From Tenuifilum thalassicum (GTDB lineage: Bacteria > Bacteroidota > Bacteroidia > Bacteroidales > Tenuifilaceae): a DNA stretch of 64,000 bases. Positions 8,878-19,159 of the stretch are shown here, piece after piece (position 1 is the first letter of the stretch; each line of letters opens with the position of its first letter). The translations under genes were made by a program, and so were the position numbers. The notes below the pieces were generated by a model. The model saw only the letters and a program-made list of their open reading frames with translations, did no database searches and was not told the DNA's origin. The DNA lies in NCBI RefSeq assembly GCF_013265555.1, contig NZ_CP041345.1, positions 2,712,581-2,776,580 of the forward strand. Reading direction: 5' to 3'.

Positions 8878-10356
8878 CTACTGAAACTCTAATTGGCTAC
8901 TCTGTGTTCTGGCAATTGGAGTTTTTTGATAATACAACTTGTCATCATCAAGAATTCTCCAAATCTTTAGCAATTTAGCATTAAGCATAGACTCATGAGG
9001 ATTCTCAATAATTTTCCATGATAAAACGGTGCAATTATTATCAATTTTCACAACTGGCTCTTCTGACTCTGCTATTTTCAGAATTGCATTTTTTTCACAA
9101 CTATTTTTATTAAAATTGGGTTTGTCAGCATTTGTGAAGATAAATAATACTAAAGACACTAAAGGTATATACCAGTAATTTTGTTTGTGCGAAAAATTTT
9201 TCAAAATAAAAATTGTTGTTTTGGCAAAAACAAACATTAAACTTACTGTTATTGGTATGATTGTGTCATATCTAAGGACATAAGGGCGATAATTTCGATA
9301 TCCACCAAGAGGTAATAGTGCTATGTAAATTAGAGAAAACAGTCCAATCCATTTAAATGTTTTCAATAGTTTTTCACCTTCTGGATTTCTATATTTATTA
9401 CGAATAATTAACGCATTGATTAATAAGAATAAAAACAAAACAGGAAATCCCAATTTTTGAGTAAACGAATAGTATATACCTTCAGGTAGTCTTGAATATA
9501 ATGCTGATAATGGCATTCTATTGGCAATATTTACAGAATTATATCTTCCAAGAAATAAGGAATATAATGAGAGAACACAAATGGGTATCAAGTAAAAATA
9601 AATTTCTTGGGGTATATTACGAATAGTCAATTTTAATTTAATAGCTCTTTTGGTAATGTTTGAGTCGTTTAAATTTTGTGAGAAATAATGTATAAAAAAC
9701 AGCATACTTATCACTAATGATATTCCAGGATTTAAAGGCCCACTTAGGCTAGATACTAAAGCCAGTAGAATCCAAAAGTATTTTATGTATTTCATTCTTT
9801 TTAATTCAAATCCATAAAATTGTTTTAAATAAAGTGGAGTAAAATATATTAGAATTAAAATAGTAGGAAGCGCGTAGAAAAAGGTATAGGTAGTGGATGG
9901 GTCAATGATACCCATATAGCCTCTATATCCGTTTGTCTGAAAAAGCGGGGTTATTAGGATTGCAGCCACTAAAAAATCAAATTTCATAACGCCTCCCGAA
10001 ATAAGAATAGAAAGTAAAAAAATAATTATAATTTGAATTATTGTCTTAGCCAATGCGCATGATAGGTATGCGCTATTTAGAGGGCTTGTGAAATTTTGAA
10101 GAAATAATGGAACATAATTAAAATATTTATAAAAAGTCCAATGACAGAAAAACCTGTTCGGATTAGGATAAGTTGTATGGTATAAAATAGCTCTTATACC
10201 GAATGGACTTTCAAGAATTGGTTTCACGTCTTCAGCAGGAACTATGCCACTCGCCATATCTCCATCAAAGGGTGTATAGTAATTCTGTAAGAATGTGTAT
10301 CCAATATCCGCAAGTAATAATGCTACTATTAGTAAAGCAAAAACTTTCTTAATCAT
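8878..10356 (-). CDS. Polytopic membrane protein of unknown function
   Basis: The 492 residues begin with a hydrophobic segment and show about ten transmembrane segments, with a short soluble C-terminal tail (about 425-492). An early extracytoplasmic motif YTPFDGDMASG follows the first segment. Size and topology resemble GT-C type membrane glycosyltransferases and other conserved Bacteroidota membrane proteins, but I see no diagnostic glycosyltransferase signature. The gene is visibly AT-rich compared with its neighbours, suggesting horizontal origin. Confidence 0.6.
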   Translation of the reverse strand: MIKKVFALLIVALLLADIGYTFLQNYYTPFDGDMASGIVPAEDVKPILESPFGIRAILYHTTYPNPNRFFCHWTFYKYFNYVPLFLQNFTSPLNSAYLSCALAKTIIQIIIIFLLSILISGGVMKFDFLVAAILITPLFQTNGYRGYMGIIDPSTTYTFFYALPTILILIYFTPLYLKQFYGFELKRMKYIKYFWILLALVSSLSGPLNPGISLVISMLFFIHYFSQNLNDSNITKRAIKLKLTIRNIPQEIYFYLIPICVLSLYSLFLGRYNSVNIANRMPLSALYSRLPEGIYYSFTQKLGFPVLFLFLLINALIIRNKYRNPEGEKLLKTFKWIGLFSLIYIALLPLGGYRNYRPYVLRYDTIIPITVSLMFVFAKTTIFILKNFSHKQNYWYIPLVSLVLFIFTNADKPNFNKNSCEKNAILKIAESEEPVVKIDNNCTVLSWKIIENPHESMLNAKLLKIWRILDDDKLYYQKTPIARTQSSQLEFQ

Positions 10357-10589
10357 TTAGTGCCCATAGGTTTAATTAAATGGTTGGTGCGAAACGGTTA
10401 CATGTATGAAACGTTAGGGATTGCGGGCTTGGTCCCTGTCTGCCGTTACAGAAGCTAATGCGGGGCAGAACACTTAATACAACCACTTAAACCCCAATAC
10501 TTTATACATAATACTGTATGCCGTTTTTTATATTCTCTATTCGTTATTTTTTTATAATTAGAATTTCCAGCATCCATCGCAGTTTTGTG

Positions 10590-11633
10590 TTATATGGGAA
10601 CAAGTTGCTTTCCAGTACTATCTACAAGACCCCATTTACTATTCTTTTTAACACAAACATTTCCTTCTGACCAAATCTCTACATCATCATATTCAAAATG
10701 AATATGATTTAATCCTTTCTTATTTATAACACTCCAACATTTCCCTTTTTGAACTGCTAAAAATCCTTCAGAAAAATAACGCCAATCCTCTAACCCGTAT
10801 GAAGTAAATTTAATACTATCAAATTCAAAATTAACTATAATATTGTTGTATTTATCAATAAGACCCCATTTCCCATTTTTCTTTACAGCGCAATAACCAT
10901 CTTGCGAGAAAAACCATCGTCCACCTTCAACAGAAACTTCTTCAGAAACAAGAATATCATTGTACATAAATGGCACAACTAACTCGCCTTTTTCATTAAG
11001 AAAACCCCATAAACCGTCCTTTTTTGCAGCGGCTCTTTTCTCGTAAAATAATTGCACGTCTGGAATGTAAAATTCATCATAAACACAGTCGGCTAATACT
11101 TCATCTTTTTTATTGACTAGTCCCCATTTCCCGTCCCTTTTCACGATTGCCGTTTCTCCATTGTAATCAAAATATTCAATGTAAGGACCTTCCATTCTGC
11201 TCGTTTTTTTATAATCAAAAGTATATATGTCATCATAATTAAAGGAAATTATAACCTTCCCTTCACTGCTGATGAGTCCCCACTTCCCATCTTTTTTAAC
11301 TTTTGCGTAAGGAGAAAAATATACTTTGTTTGTTGGAACACATTTCCCATTAACGTTTCCATATGCATAATTTTCAGCATCAACTACACTGTCGAAAATA
11401 CAAGGAAATAGTTCTTCACCGTTCTCATATAAGAACCCAATTTTTCCATTGGCTCTTACTAATTTTAAGGTTTTAGAATTGCCATCAGTATCTTCATACC
11501 AATCATTGGTTTCTTCCATCGAATCATAATCTTTTGTTTGGCTTTGTGCTACTTTCGATTGGGAAGAATTTCTACATCCAATGTTGATTAAAATTATTAA
11601 AGTAAGTAATCCGATTTTTTTTATATCTTCCAT
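10590..11633 (-). CDS. WG-repeat lipoprotein
   Basis: I start at the ATG at 11633, giving about 347 residues that begin with a lipoprotein signal peptide (MEDIKKIGLLTLIILINIGC, lipobox INIGC). The open frame upstream to 11738 has no family match. The mature part holds seven WG repeats of about 40-45 residues, each with a core such as GKWGLIS-EGK or GLWGFLNEKGE followed by a (Y/F)DD-type element. WG repeats are beta-rich scaffolds, often on surface or accessory proteins; the ligand is unknown. The gene is AT-rich and next to a recombinase remnant. Confidence 0.82.
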   Translation of the reverse strand: MEDIKKIGLLTLIILINIGCRNSSQSKVAQSQTKDYDSMEETNDWYEDTDGNSKTLKLVRANGKIGFLYENGEELFPCIFDSVVDAENYAYGNVNGKCVPTNKVYFSPYAKVKKDGKWGLISSEGKVIISFNYDDIYTFDYKKTSRMEGPYIEYFDYNGETAIVKRDGKWGLVNKKDEVLADCVYDEFYIPDVQLFYEKRAAAKKDGLWGFLNEKGELVVPFMYNDILVSEEVSVEGGRWFFSQDGYCAVKKNGKWGLIDKYNNIIVNFEFDSIKFTSYGLEDWRYFSEGFLAVQKGKCWSVINKKGLNHIHFEYDDVEIWSEGNVCVKKNSKWGLVDSTGKQLVPI

Positions 11634-11794
11634 TTCAGTTTTATTTTCAGGTTTTGAAGGCTGCGATTGTGTTTTTGTCAAAATGGCATACAACGTATGT
11701 GTAAAAGTTAATTGCAGTTTATATATTATTACTATCACTGTGTGTAAGTGCTTGTTATTCTATTGATGTCTTCTGAAGTTTTATTCAAAGTGCT

Positions 11795-11881
11795 TCAGAA
11801 TTTTGTGAGAGATCTTTTACAAACATGTCTATAAATATCTGTCGTACTGTTTGACTTATGCCCTAGTATGTTGTTTGCCAT
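11795..11881 (-). pseudogene. C-terminal remnant of a tyrosine recombinase/integrase
   Basis: A 28-codon frame encodes NNILGHKSNSTTDIYRHV followed by C-KRSLTKF. This is the box II end of tyrosine recombinases: LGH-S with the catalytic His, then TTxIYxHV with the Tyr nucleophile, then a short tail. An in-frame stop lies four codons before the Met and no other recombinase segment is visible upstream, so the gene is eroded. It marks an old mobile-element edge between the WG-repeat gene and repeat block R1. Confidence 0.6.
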
Positions 11882-12179
11882 GAATATGTTTTATTTTAGT
11901 TTATGTATTCATAACCTGTGTGGTAGGTTAAAACAAATGTAAAAATTTTTTATTGTCATCAAAAGGATTTCTCAGAAATATTTATTGATCAACTCAACCT
12001 TTGTTTAACCATCGTCAATTTAACCTTGCCAATTGTAATAGCATAATACAATTTTCTGCAGGGGGCTTTTCCCCCATTTGATGAAGAGTTTTAAATGTTT
12101 AAAACATGGCGCAGTTCAGTGGTTGGGTGTGTATTATTTCCCAATTTGTTGAGACCAGTCCTAGTACATCGATCTATTC

Positions 12180-13260
12180 TGATTATTTCCGTTTCATTCC
12201 TCTCGCTTCTTCTAACTTTCTCATATCCTTCAACAAGAGATGCTTCGACAAGCTCAGCAAGACATTAATTCAAGATTTCATATTCAAGATTCAAGATTTG
12301 TCACATGAAATTCCGATTCCTTCCGAATATTTCCGAATCATTCCGAGTCATTCCTCTAACTTCATTTAACTTCTTCTAACTTCTTCATATTCTTCAAGAA
12401 GAGATACCTCGACTACGCTCGGCATGACACAAATGGTTCAAAATTCAAATTTGATATCTTTGGATTTTCGGTTTACAAGAAAACGGCATAAAAGGCTATT
12501 CCGCGAATGGGTCGTGGGTGGGTCGTTGCATAGGGCAAAGGAAGCGGTGCTGTTTGAGCCATGCCTGCGGCATGGCGAGTTGCACCGCGCGGTAGACACG
12601 ACCACGGGGACCCCATCGGAACAGGCTTTTCAGCCTTGATTTTTTGCTTCTTTTGCATCAAGGCAAAAGAAGGGGAAACAAATGTGGCTTCGACAGGCTC
12701 AGCCACCGACAAGCTCAGCCACCAGCAGGCTCAGCCACCACAAGCGCAACATTGACAGGTTCGGAGCAAAAAGGCGCTTCCGATTCCTTCTGAATGTTTC
12801 CGAATCATTCCGAATTATTCTTTTAACTTCCTCTAACTTCCTTTAACTTCCTCGTATTCTTCAAGAAGAGATGCTTCGACAAGCTCAGCATGACAAACTG
12901 ATTCTTAGGACAATTAATCAAATTTGCGATGCAACGTCTCATATTCGCTCTTTGGGGTGGTTCTTCCGTGCATCGCAAATCACTTTGGGGCTTGTTGATT
13001 CTACCATTAGTTCGCCCCAACGGGGCTGAATTTTCTTTTTGTAAATCGTCAGATATTGAACTACTTTTCGAAACACCAAAAGCGATGAGCGTTAAACGTT
13101 AAATGTTAGGCATTAAACAAAAATGGTTTCCGCTACCTTCCGATTATTTCCGAATCATTCTGAGTCATTCTTCTAACTTCCTCTAACTTCCTCTCATTCC
13201 TCTGAAAGAGATGCTTCGACAAACTCAGCATGACAAAAGACTTCCGAATGTTTCCAACTC
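12180..13260. repeat. Repeat block R1 (mosaic of dispersed repeats, no payload gene)
   Basis: Holds three copies of GATGCTTCGACAAGCTCAGCA-type sequence (near 12240, 12871 and 13210), runs of TTCCGAATCATTCCGA, tandem TCTAACTTCC units and one long nested inverted repeat (12483-12676). A GCCCCAACGGGGC palindrome lies near 13013. The same families form blocks R2-R6 more than 30 kb away, but no leader or toxin-like gene follows here; the block ends about 115 bases before the M20 gene. Short open frames inside are repeat-derived. Confidence 0.7.
12483..12676. repeat. Nested inverted-repeat element, copy 1 (alpha1)
   Basis: About 190 bp. Outer arms start GGCATAAAAGG and end near GGCTTTTCAGCC. A middle stem pairs GCGGTGC (12544-12550) with GCACCGC (12582-12588), and an inner hairpin is CCATGCC-TGC-GGCATGG. 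The element ends in the hairpin CTTCTTTTGC-ATCAAG-GCAAAAGAAG. In the other two copies with a good middle stem the pair at GCGGTGC/GCACCGC is C-G instead of T-A. Confidence 0.75.
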
Positions 13261-13375
13261 ATACCCCCTCATCCATCACCCCAAAAACTCAAGACATAGG
13301 CTTCTCATTTGATACTTCCAGCAAAAAGCACTATCTTGTAAAAAATAAAAATAAAACAAAGAGAAAGAGTTTTTA

Positions 13376-14527
13376 ATGCCATTACCAACAAGTTTACTAA
13401 GCGATTTAATCACTTTAAGGCAGTATTTACATAAGCATCCAGAACTTTCAGGCTTTGAAAGTGCAACTAGCCAAAAAGTAGCAGAGCTACTTGCCGAAAC
13501 AAATCCAACAGAAATTATTGAGAACATTGGTGGTTATGGTGTAGCAGCAGTCTTTGATTCTGGGCACAATGGCCCAACAGTCCTATTTAGGGCCGATATG
13601 GATGCGCTTCCAATTGAGGAAAGCAACTTATTCGCCTACAGATCGAGCAATAGGGGAATAGCTCACCTTTGTGGCCATGATGGGCACACATCCATTCTTG
13701 TAGGTTTAGCCAAAATCCTAAGCGTTAATCCACCAAAGAGAGGGAAAGTTGTGTTACTTTTCCAGCCAGCTGAAGAAACTGGCGAGGGTGCTTCAAAAGT
13801 AATTTCCGATCCAAAATTTAAGCGCATAAAACCCGATTATGCTTTTGGCCTTCATAATCTTCCTGGATTTGAAAAAGGAACTATCTACACTCGTGTTGGA
13901 ACTTTTGCATCTGCATCAACAGGGATGATTGTTGAGCTAAAAGGATTATCGTCGCATGCCGCACATCCCGAAGATGGGAATAATCCCGACAGAGCAATGG
14001 CTAATATCATTTTAGGTTTTAACAAAATAGCATCAGAGAAGGCCGGTTTTAAAGATTTTGTACTACTAACAGTAATACATGCAAAATTAGGAGAAGTTGC
14101 TTTTGGCACAACTCCAGGTAAAGCAACTGTTATGGCCACGCTCCGCTCATTTGAAAATGGCGATATGCAGCTGTTAAAGCAAAAGGCCGAAAGTGTTGTT
14201 AATAGCATTTGCTCGGAATACAACCTAAAGCATACAATAACCTACCAGGAAGAATTTCCAGCAACCATCAACCACCCAGAAAGTAATGAGATAGTAAAGG
14301 ATGCATGCAATAAATTAGTCCTTAAACATCATTCGCTTAGCCTACCCTTTAGGTGGAGCGAAGACTTTGGTCACTTCAGCAACATTTGCAATACTGCTTT
14401 TTTTGGAGTGGGTGCTGGCATCAACCATCCACAGCTACATAACGAGGACTACGATTTCCCCGATGAAATCATTGAACCATCTATTCTTGTTTTTGAACAA
14501 GTGCTAAGTCAACTATTAAACGGTTAA
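13376..14527 (+). CDS. M20 family amidohydrolase/peptidase
   Basis: Predicted zinc hydrolase cleaving N-acyl groups from amino acids (hippurate/N-acyl-L-amino acid amidohydrolase type). The 383 residues contain the M20 metal sites in order: RADMDALPIEE, LCGHDGHTS (near residue 99), PAEETGEGA and FGLHNLPG. The dimerisation 'lid' domain lies about 175-290, and the C-terminal ligand region is near GAGINHPQLHNEDYDFP. It lies 10 bases before alr and is probably co-transcribed with it. Confidence 0.87.
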   Translation: MPLPTSLLSDLITLRQYLHKHPELSGFESATSQKVAELLAETNPTEIIENIGGYGVAAVFDSGHNGPTVLFRADMDALPIEESNLFAYRSSNRGIAHLCGHDGHTSILVGLAKILSVNPPKRGKVVLLFQPAEETGEGASKVISDPKFKRIKPDYAFGLHNLPGFEKGTIYTRVGTFASASTGMIVELKGLSSHAAHPEDGNNPDRAMANIILGFNKIASEKAGFKDFVLLTVIHAKLGEVAFGTTPGKATVMATLRSFENGDMQLLKQKAESVVNSICSEYNLKHTITYQEEFPATINHPESNEIVKDACNKLVLKHHSLSLPFRWSEDFGHFSNICNTAFFGVGAGINHPQLHNEDYDFPDEIIEPSILVFEQVLSQLLNG

Positions 14528-14537
14528 AGAATCACAC

Positions 14538-15689
14538 ATGCAACAAACATCATACATTGAAATTAGTAAATCAGCCTATCGACATAACATACAATACCTA
14601 AAAAAGATAATTGGCAGTAACGTAAAACTTTCGGCTGTAGTAAAAGGCAATGCCTATGGGCATGGCGTTGAAAACATTGTTCCTTTAGCCGAAAAAGCAG
14701 GAGTAAACCACTTTTCAGTTTTTTCAGCAGCCGAAGCATTGGAAGTATTTAAGGTTAAGAGTGACAAATCCAAAATCATGATAATGGGCTACCTAAGCGA
14801 CGAACAAATTGCTTGGGCTATTGAAAACGGAATTGAATTTTATGTATTTGATTTATACCGACTAACAAAAGCTATCGAACTAGCAAAAAGCATTGGAAAA
14901 CCTGCAAAAATACACATTGAGGTTGAGACGGGTTTTAACCGTACTGGCATTGAATTTGAAGAGCTGCCGCAAGTAACATCGGTAATGCATGAAAACCTCA
15001 ATCTGATAGAATTTGTTGGATTATGTACGCATTATGCTGGTGCCGAAACTATTGCCAATCATCTAAGAGTAATGAACCAAATAGAGATCTACAACTCGTT
15101 CTACGAATATTTTCTTCTTAAAGATTTAGTTCCAAAATATCGCCATACAGCAGCATCGGCGGCAACCCTCACCTACCCACAAACCCGAATGGATATGGTA
15201 AGAGTTGGTATTGCCCAATATGGATTTTGGCCTACACAAGAAACTCTTATTCATCAGATAAAAGAAAATAATGCCAAAGAATCAGACCTAAGACGTGTTA
15301 TTTCGTGGAAAACTCATATCATGTCAATTAAGAATGTTGAGCCTGGCGAATTTGTGGGCTACGGCATTTCATATATGGCCAATCGTAAAACCAAGGTAGC
15401 TATACTTCCTATAGGTTACTCCAATGGTTATAGCCGTTCCTTAAGCAACTCGGGAAGAGTACTTATTCATGGCAAACAAGCTCCAGTAGTTGGATCGGTA
15501 ACCATGAATACACTTAGCGTTAATGTAACCGATATCCCTAACGTTAACCAAGGCGATGAGGTTGTACTAATTGGCAAGCAGAAGCGAGAGTGTATTACCG
15601 TTGCATCGTTTAGCGACATGAGCAACCAGCTTAACTATCAGGTGTTAGCCCGATTACCAGGAAATATTCCCAGAAATGTTGTTTCTTAA
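14538..15689 (+). CDS. alr: Alanine racemase
   Basis: PLP-dependent interconversion of L- and D-alanine for peptidoglycan. The 383-residue protein shows the N-terminal barrel with the PLP-lysine motif AVVKGNAYGHG (near residue 35) and the C-terminal beta domain with the catalytic Tyr in VGYGISYMA (near 274). The intervening HYAGAET and RVGIAQYGFWP segments match the family. Ten bases separate it from the M20 gene, suggesting an operon. It supplies the substrate of Ddl (7.5-8.5 kb). Confidence 0.93.
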   Translation: MQQTSYIEISKSAYRHNIQYLKKIIGSNVKLSAVVKGNAYGHGVENIVPLAEKAGVNHFSVFSAAEALEVFKVKSDKSKIMIMGYLSDEQIAWAIENGIEFYVFDLYRLTKAIELAKSIGKPAKIHIEVETGFNRTGIEFEELPQVTSVMHENLNLIEFVGLCTHYAGAETIANHLRVMNQIEIYNSFYEYFLLKDLVPKYRHTAASAATLTYPQTRMDMVRVGIAQYGFWPTQETLIHQIKENNAKESDLRRVISWKTHIMSIKNVEPGEFVGYGISYMANRKTKVAILPIGYSNGYSRSLSNSGRVLIHGKQAPVVGSVTMNTLSVNVTDIPNVNQGDEVVLIGKQKRECITVASFSDMSNQLNYQVLARLPGNIPRNVVS

Positions 15690-15802
15690 TAATTATACAG
15701 TGCAGAAACGATTAACAAGGAAATTACTGAAAATAAAACAATGAATAAAACTCGAACGCATAAGCAAAACGGGCTAGCATATGCCACTTAATCACGTATA
15801 AA

Positions 15803-18800
15803 TCAGAACAAACAGCTAAGATCTGGTTTTACACCTATTATAAGCATATCATCCACTTGCTCAAGGTCTCCTTTCCAATCGTCGATAGCCTTCTCAATAC
15901 TTCTCCTTTGTTCCTCGATCGGTTTCATATAGTTACTTAGTAGCAAATGCCTAAATCGACGATACTTGAACTTTTTCCCTTCTGGCCCTCCAAACTGGTC
16001 AACAATGCCATCGGTAAACATATATATCATATCTTTAGGCTGAATTGGGATATAGTAGCTACTAAACAAGCTATGCCCAAGCTCATTTGCCATACCAACC
16101 GAGTATCTATCGCCACGGATTTCTATAAGCCTACCATCGCGGACTAAGAATAGGTTAGAAAAGGCTCCAGCAAACTGAAGCATGTTATACTCCTTGTCGA
16201 TAATACAAAACGACACATCCATACCATCCTTAACCTTAATTCCGCCAGTATTTTCACCATTGCTGGTAGCAAAAGTGTTATGAATAGCTATGCTTAGCCG
16301 GTTTAGGATTTCAGAAGCGTCGTCAACTCCCTCGATGTTTGTGATATTACGAAGGAGTTCAATTCCAATAATAGACATGAAAGCACCTGGAACACCATGG
16401 CCCGTACAGTCGACAACAGCAATAAATGTTTTATTTCGAGTTTCGTTAATCCAGTAAAAATCGCCACTTACTATATCTTTTGGCCTGTATATAACAAACG
16501 ATTCAGGAACCAGCTGCTTGAAATGAGAAATGGATGGCAACATGGAATCCTGTATTCGCTTTGCATAATTTATACTATCGGTTATATTTTTATTTTTAAG
16601 GGCAAGTTCTTCTTTTTGTTCTCGTAGGGCTTCAAGCACAGCTTCCCTTTCTTGGAGGAGTCGGTTTACGCGTTTTACATTTCTATTCCTTCGAATTATA
16701 ATTATTACAAAGGTTAAGAGGAGAACAAATATGTAAAATGAGATAGCAAATTTAGTTCTGTACCAAGGGGCAACCACATTTATTTCAAGAGATATAAATT
16801 CCTTAGTCCAAACCTTATCGCTATTGGCCCCCATAATCTGGAAGATGTAATTACCTTGGGGTAAGTTAGAGAAGGACACCTTATTGCTAGCACCTAGTTC
16901 AATCCATCTATTATCGTGTCCAACTAGCCTATATCGATATGAGTTTAATTCAGGATGAACAAAGTCAAGAGCAGTTAAAGTAAATGTAATATTGCTAAAA
17001 TTATCGGGCAAAGTAATTCTAGAGTTTTTATATGGTATTATCTCGTAGCTACTTGATTTACTATAAACGCTGACCTTACTTATACTGATATTTGGAGCAA
17101 CTGTATTTAGTGGTATGGAATCTGGATGGAAGATATTTACACCATCAATTCCGCCAAAGTACAGATAACCTTTATCATCCTTAAAGGAAGAGTTGATATT
17201 CAACTCATTACTAAACAAACCATCTCGTTTTCCATAGGTACGGACAAGGTTTGACAAAGGGTTAAATGAAATAAGCCCCTTATTTGTACTCAGCCAAATA
17301 CGACCTCTGCTATCCTCTTGGATATCATTAACCAAGCCCATCTTCAAACCGTTAAAACTAACCTTATGAACCTTCTTGGCCTTATCTTTAGGATTTATCC
17401 AATACAGTCCACTAGTAGAGCCAATCCATATTAAACCATTCATGGATTGATAAAGGCAAAGAGCCTCTATTTGAATACTAACATCTTTAGCAGAAATGCT
17501 ACAATGCTTTATCCTATCAAGGCTTTCATTAAGATATGAAACGCCCTTACTTGTTGCAACCCAAACACTACCATCCTTATCAACTAAAACATCGTAAACC
17601 TCGTTACTAAGAAGCGATAAAGAATCGCGCCTAAAGGCATAAAAGCTAACAACACCTTGCTTACCAACCCTATGCAAACCATTATGAGTTGCAAGCCAAA
17701 TCCTACCAATAGAATCCTCGGCAATAGAATATATCCTATTATTCCTAAAAAGATCACCTACATATATTCCCTTGTATTCAAATAAGTCGACAATATTTCT
17801 CCCCCCTCTTGGATGCACAAAAACACCATTCCGAGTTCCAATAACCATGTCACCATTACGTAGTTTTAGTAACGAATGGATAAAATCATCGGGTATGTAG
17901 TTGGGACCGCTTCTAGTATATCTTTTGTTTAATCCTGTTTTTGGATTAAAAACATGAAGCCCAGTTCCCCAAGTGCCCAGCCAAATATTACCAGCATTAT
18001 CAAGACTTATTGAGGCAATAATATTATTTGAAAAAAGTTTTCTGCCTTGAACATCCTTGCTATAGCCTGATATTCTATTTGTAAATGGGTTAATTTTAAC
18101 TAGCCCATTTTGAGAAGCTACCCAAACCACACCTGAACGGTCACGTAAAACGCTTGAAACGTTAATAAGTTCGACCCGTTCATTGTTAAAGTACAGGTTA
18201 TTATATTTTAGAAGATCACCATTTGGTAACACTTTTGCTAATCCCATTAAGCTGCCCACCCAAAGAGAAGAATCGGAATCGAGTCCTAAGAACTGAATCC
18301 TCTCAATTAAGCGCCTATCCTCGTTACTTTTAACATTTACCTTAAACCTAGTAAAACTTCCCGATTTATAATTATAAACGCTAATTCCCTTGTCAGTACC
18401 AACCAGTAAACCCTTTCCTGTTTCAACAATAGCATTCACCCTATTCCCATAAAGCGAATACCAGTTACCGGGTTCCTCGTGAAATCTTTTAAAAAGCAAT
18501 CGCTCTTTATCGAATAAAAAGAGGCCATCTTTTGTACCTAACCATAGATTCCCCTTTGAATCCTCAAAAACGGGATTAACATCATTGGATTGGGATATAT
18601 TAAAAATATCATTATAGTGCTTAAACTTTGTGAAGTCATCGGTTTTAGGATTATAAAGATGCAGCGCATCAATTGTTTTAACCCATATCCGATTACTTTT
18701 ATCCTTATAAACCCTTAATATTTTATTTGACGAAAGCGATCTTGAATCATTTGGAAGATGAAGGTAGGTTTTAAACTTATTGTTGTGCCTGTCATACTTA

Positions 18801-19135
18801 TTCAACCCATAATAAGTGGCTATCCATAATACCCCATCGTTACCCTCTACAATATTCTGAATATAGTTATTAGATAATGTGGTGCTATCGTAAGGGTCGT
18901 TTGAATAAATTAAAAATTCATATCCATCGTATCGGCACAAGCCTTCCTGCGTACCAACCCACAGATATCCTACAGAGTCCTGAATAATTGTTTTAGCAAA
19001 TGATTGTGGTAGGCCATTATCGGAATTAAAAAGTTCTACATTAACCCTCTGGGCAATACTTACGCTTGTGCTCGCCAGCAAACAAGCACCAAACACAAAG
19101 TTTAACAATATGGTTTTAACCCTTTTCAATTGCAA
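15803..19135 (-). CDS. Propeller sensor with Y_Y_Y domain and SpoIIE/PP2C phosphatase
   Basis: Predicted membrane-bound signal transducer that senses a periplasmic cue and dephosphorylates a cytoplasmic partner. The 1110 residues comprise a signal peptide (about 1-28); many two-component-regulator propeller repeats with WxGT/WIAT cores (about 35-660); a Y_Y_Y domain (about 680-760); one transmembrane helix (FAISFYIFVLLLTFVIIII, near 785); a coiled coil (about 800-850); and a SpoIIE-type phosphatase (about 855-1105) with DIVSGDFYW, VDCTGHGVPGAFMS and FTDGIVDQFGG. No histidine kinase or receiver follows. It starts 24 bases after ubiD on the same strand, so co-transcription is possible. Confidence 0.88.
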   Translation of the reverse strand: MQLKRVKTILLNFVFGACLLASTSVSIAQRVNVELFNSDNGLPQSFAKTIIQDSVGYLWVGTQEGLCRYDGYEFLIYSNDPYDSTTLSNNYIQNIVEGNDGVLWIATYYGLNKYDRHNNKFKTYLHLPNDSRSLSSNKILRVYKDKSNRIWVKTIDALHLYNPKTDDFTKFKHYNDIFNISQSNDVNPVFEDSKGNLWLGTKDGLFLFDKERLLFKRFHEEPGNWYSLYGNRVNAIVETGKGLLVGTDKGISVYNYKSGSFTRFKVNVKSNEDRRLIERIQFLGLDSDSSLWVGSLMGLAKVLPNGDLLKYNNLYFNNERVELINVSSVLRDRSGVVWVASQNGLVKINPFTNRISGYSKDVQGRKLFSNNIIASISLDNAGNIWLGTWGTGLHVFNPKTGLNKRYTRSGPNYIPDDFIHSLLKLRNGDMVIGTRNGVFVHPRGGRNIVDLFEYKGIYVGDLFRNNRIYSIAEDSIGRIWLATHNGLHRVGKQGVVSFYAFRRDSLSLLSNEVYDVLVDKDGSVWVATSKGVSYLNESLDRIKHCSISAKDVSIQIEALCLYQSMNGLIWIGSTSGLYWINPKDKAKKVHKVSFNGLKMGLVNDIQEDSRGRIWLSTNKGLISFNPLSNLVRTYGKRDGLFSNELNINSSFKDDKGYLYFGGIDGVNIFHPDSIPLNTVAPNISISKVSVYSKSSSYEIIPYKNSRITLPDNFSNITFTLTALDFVHPELNSYRYRLVGHDNRWIELGASNKVSFSNLPQGNYIFQIMGANSDKVWTKEFISLEINVVAPWYRTKFAISFYIFVLLLTFVIIIIRRNRNVKRVNRLLQEREAVLEALREQKEELALKNKNITDSINYAKRIQDSMLPSISHFKQLVPESFVIYRPKDIVSGDFYWINETRNKTFIAVVDCTGHGVPGAFMSIIGIELLRNITNIEGVDDASEILNRLSIAIHNTFATSNGENTGGIKVKDGMDVSFCIIDKEYNMLQFAGAFSNLFLVRDGRLIEIRGDRYSVGMANELGHSLFSSYYIPIQPKDMIYMFTDGIVDQFGGPEGKKFKYRRFRHLLLSNYMKPIEEQRRSIEKAIDDWKGDLEQVDDMLIIGVKPDLSCLF

Positions 19136-19159
19136 GAATTATGCTAATATACAAAAAAG

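Noticed and set aside
10357-10589. Possible RNA gene in the gap between the membrane protein and the WG-repeat gene
   Set aside because: GGTTGGTGCGAAACGG and ACATGTATGAAACGTTAG resemble common Bacteroidota intergenic repeats; no tRNA or riboswitch fold could be drawn.
12106-12369. 87-codon plus-strand frame at the start of R1
   Set aside because: Most of it translates TTCCGAATC/TCTAACTTC tandem repeats.
12473-12712. Open frames on either strand inside the nested inverted repeats, such as a minus-strand frame starting near MQKKQKIKAEKP seen in several copies
   Set aside because: Conservation follows the DNA hairpins, lengths and ends differ between copies, and frames are lost by indels; they are repeat-derived, not proteins.
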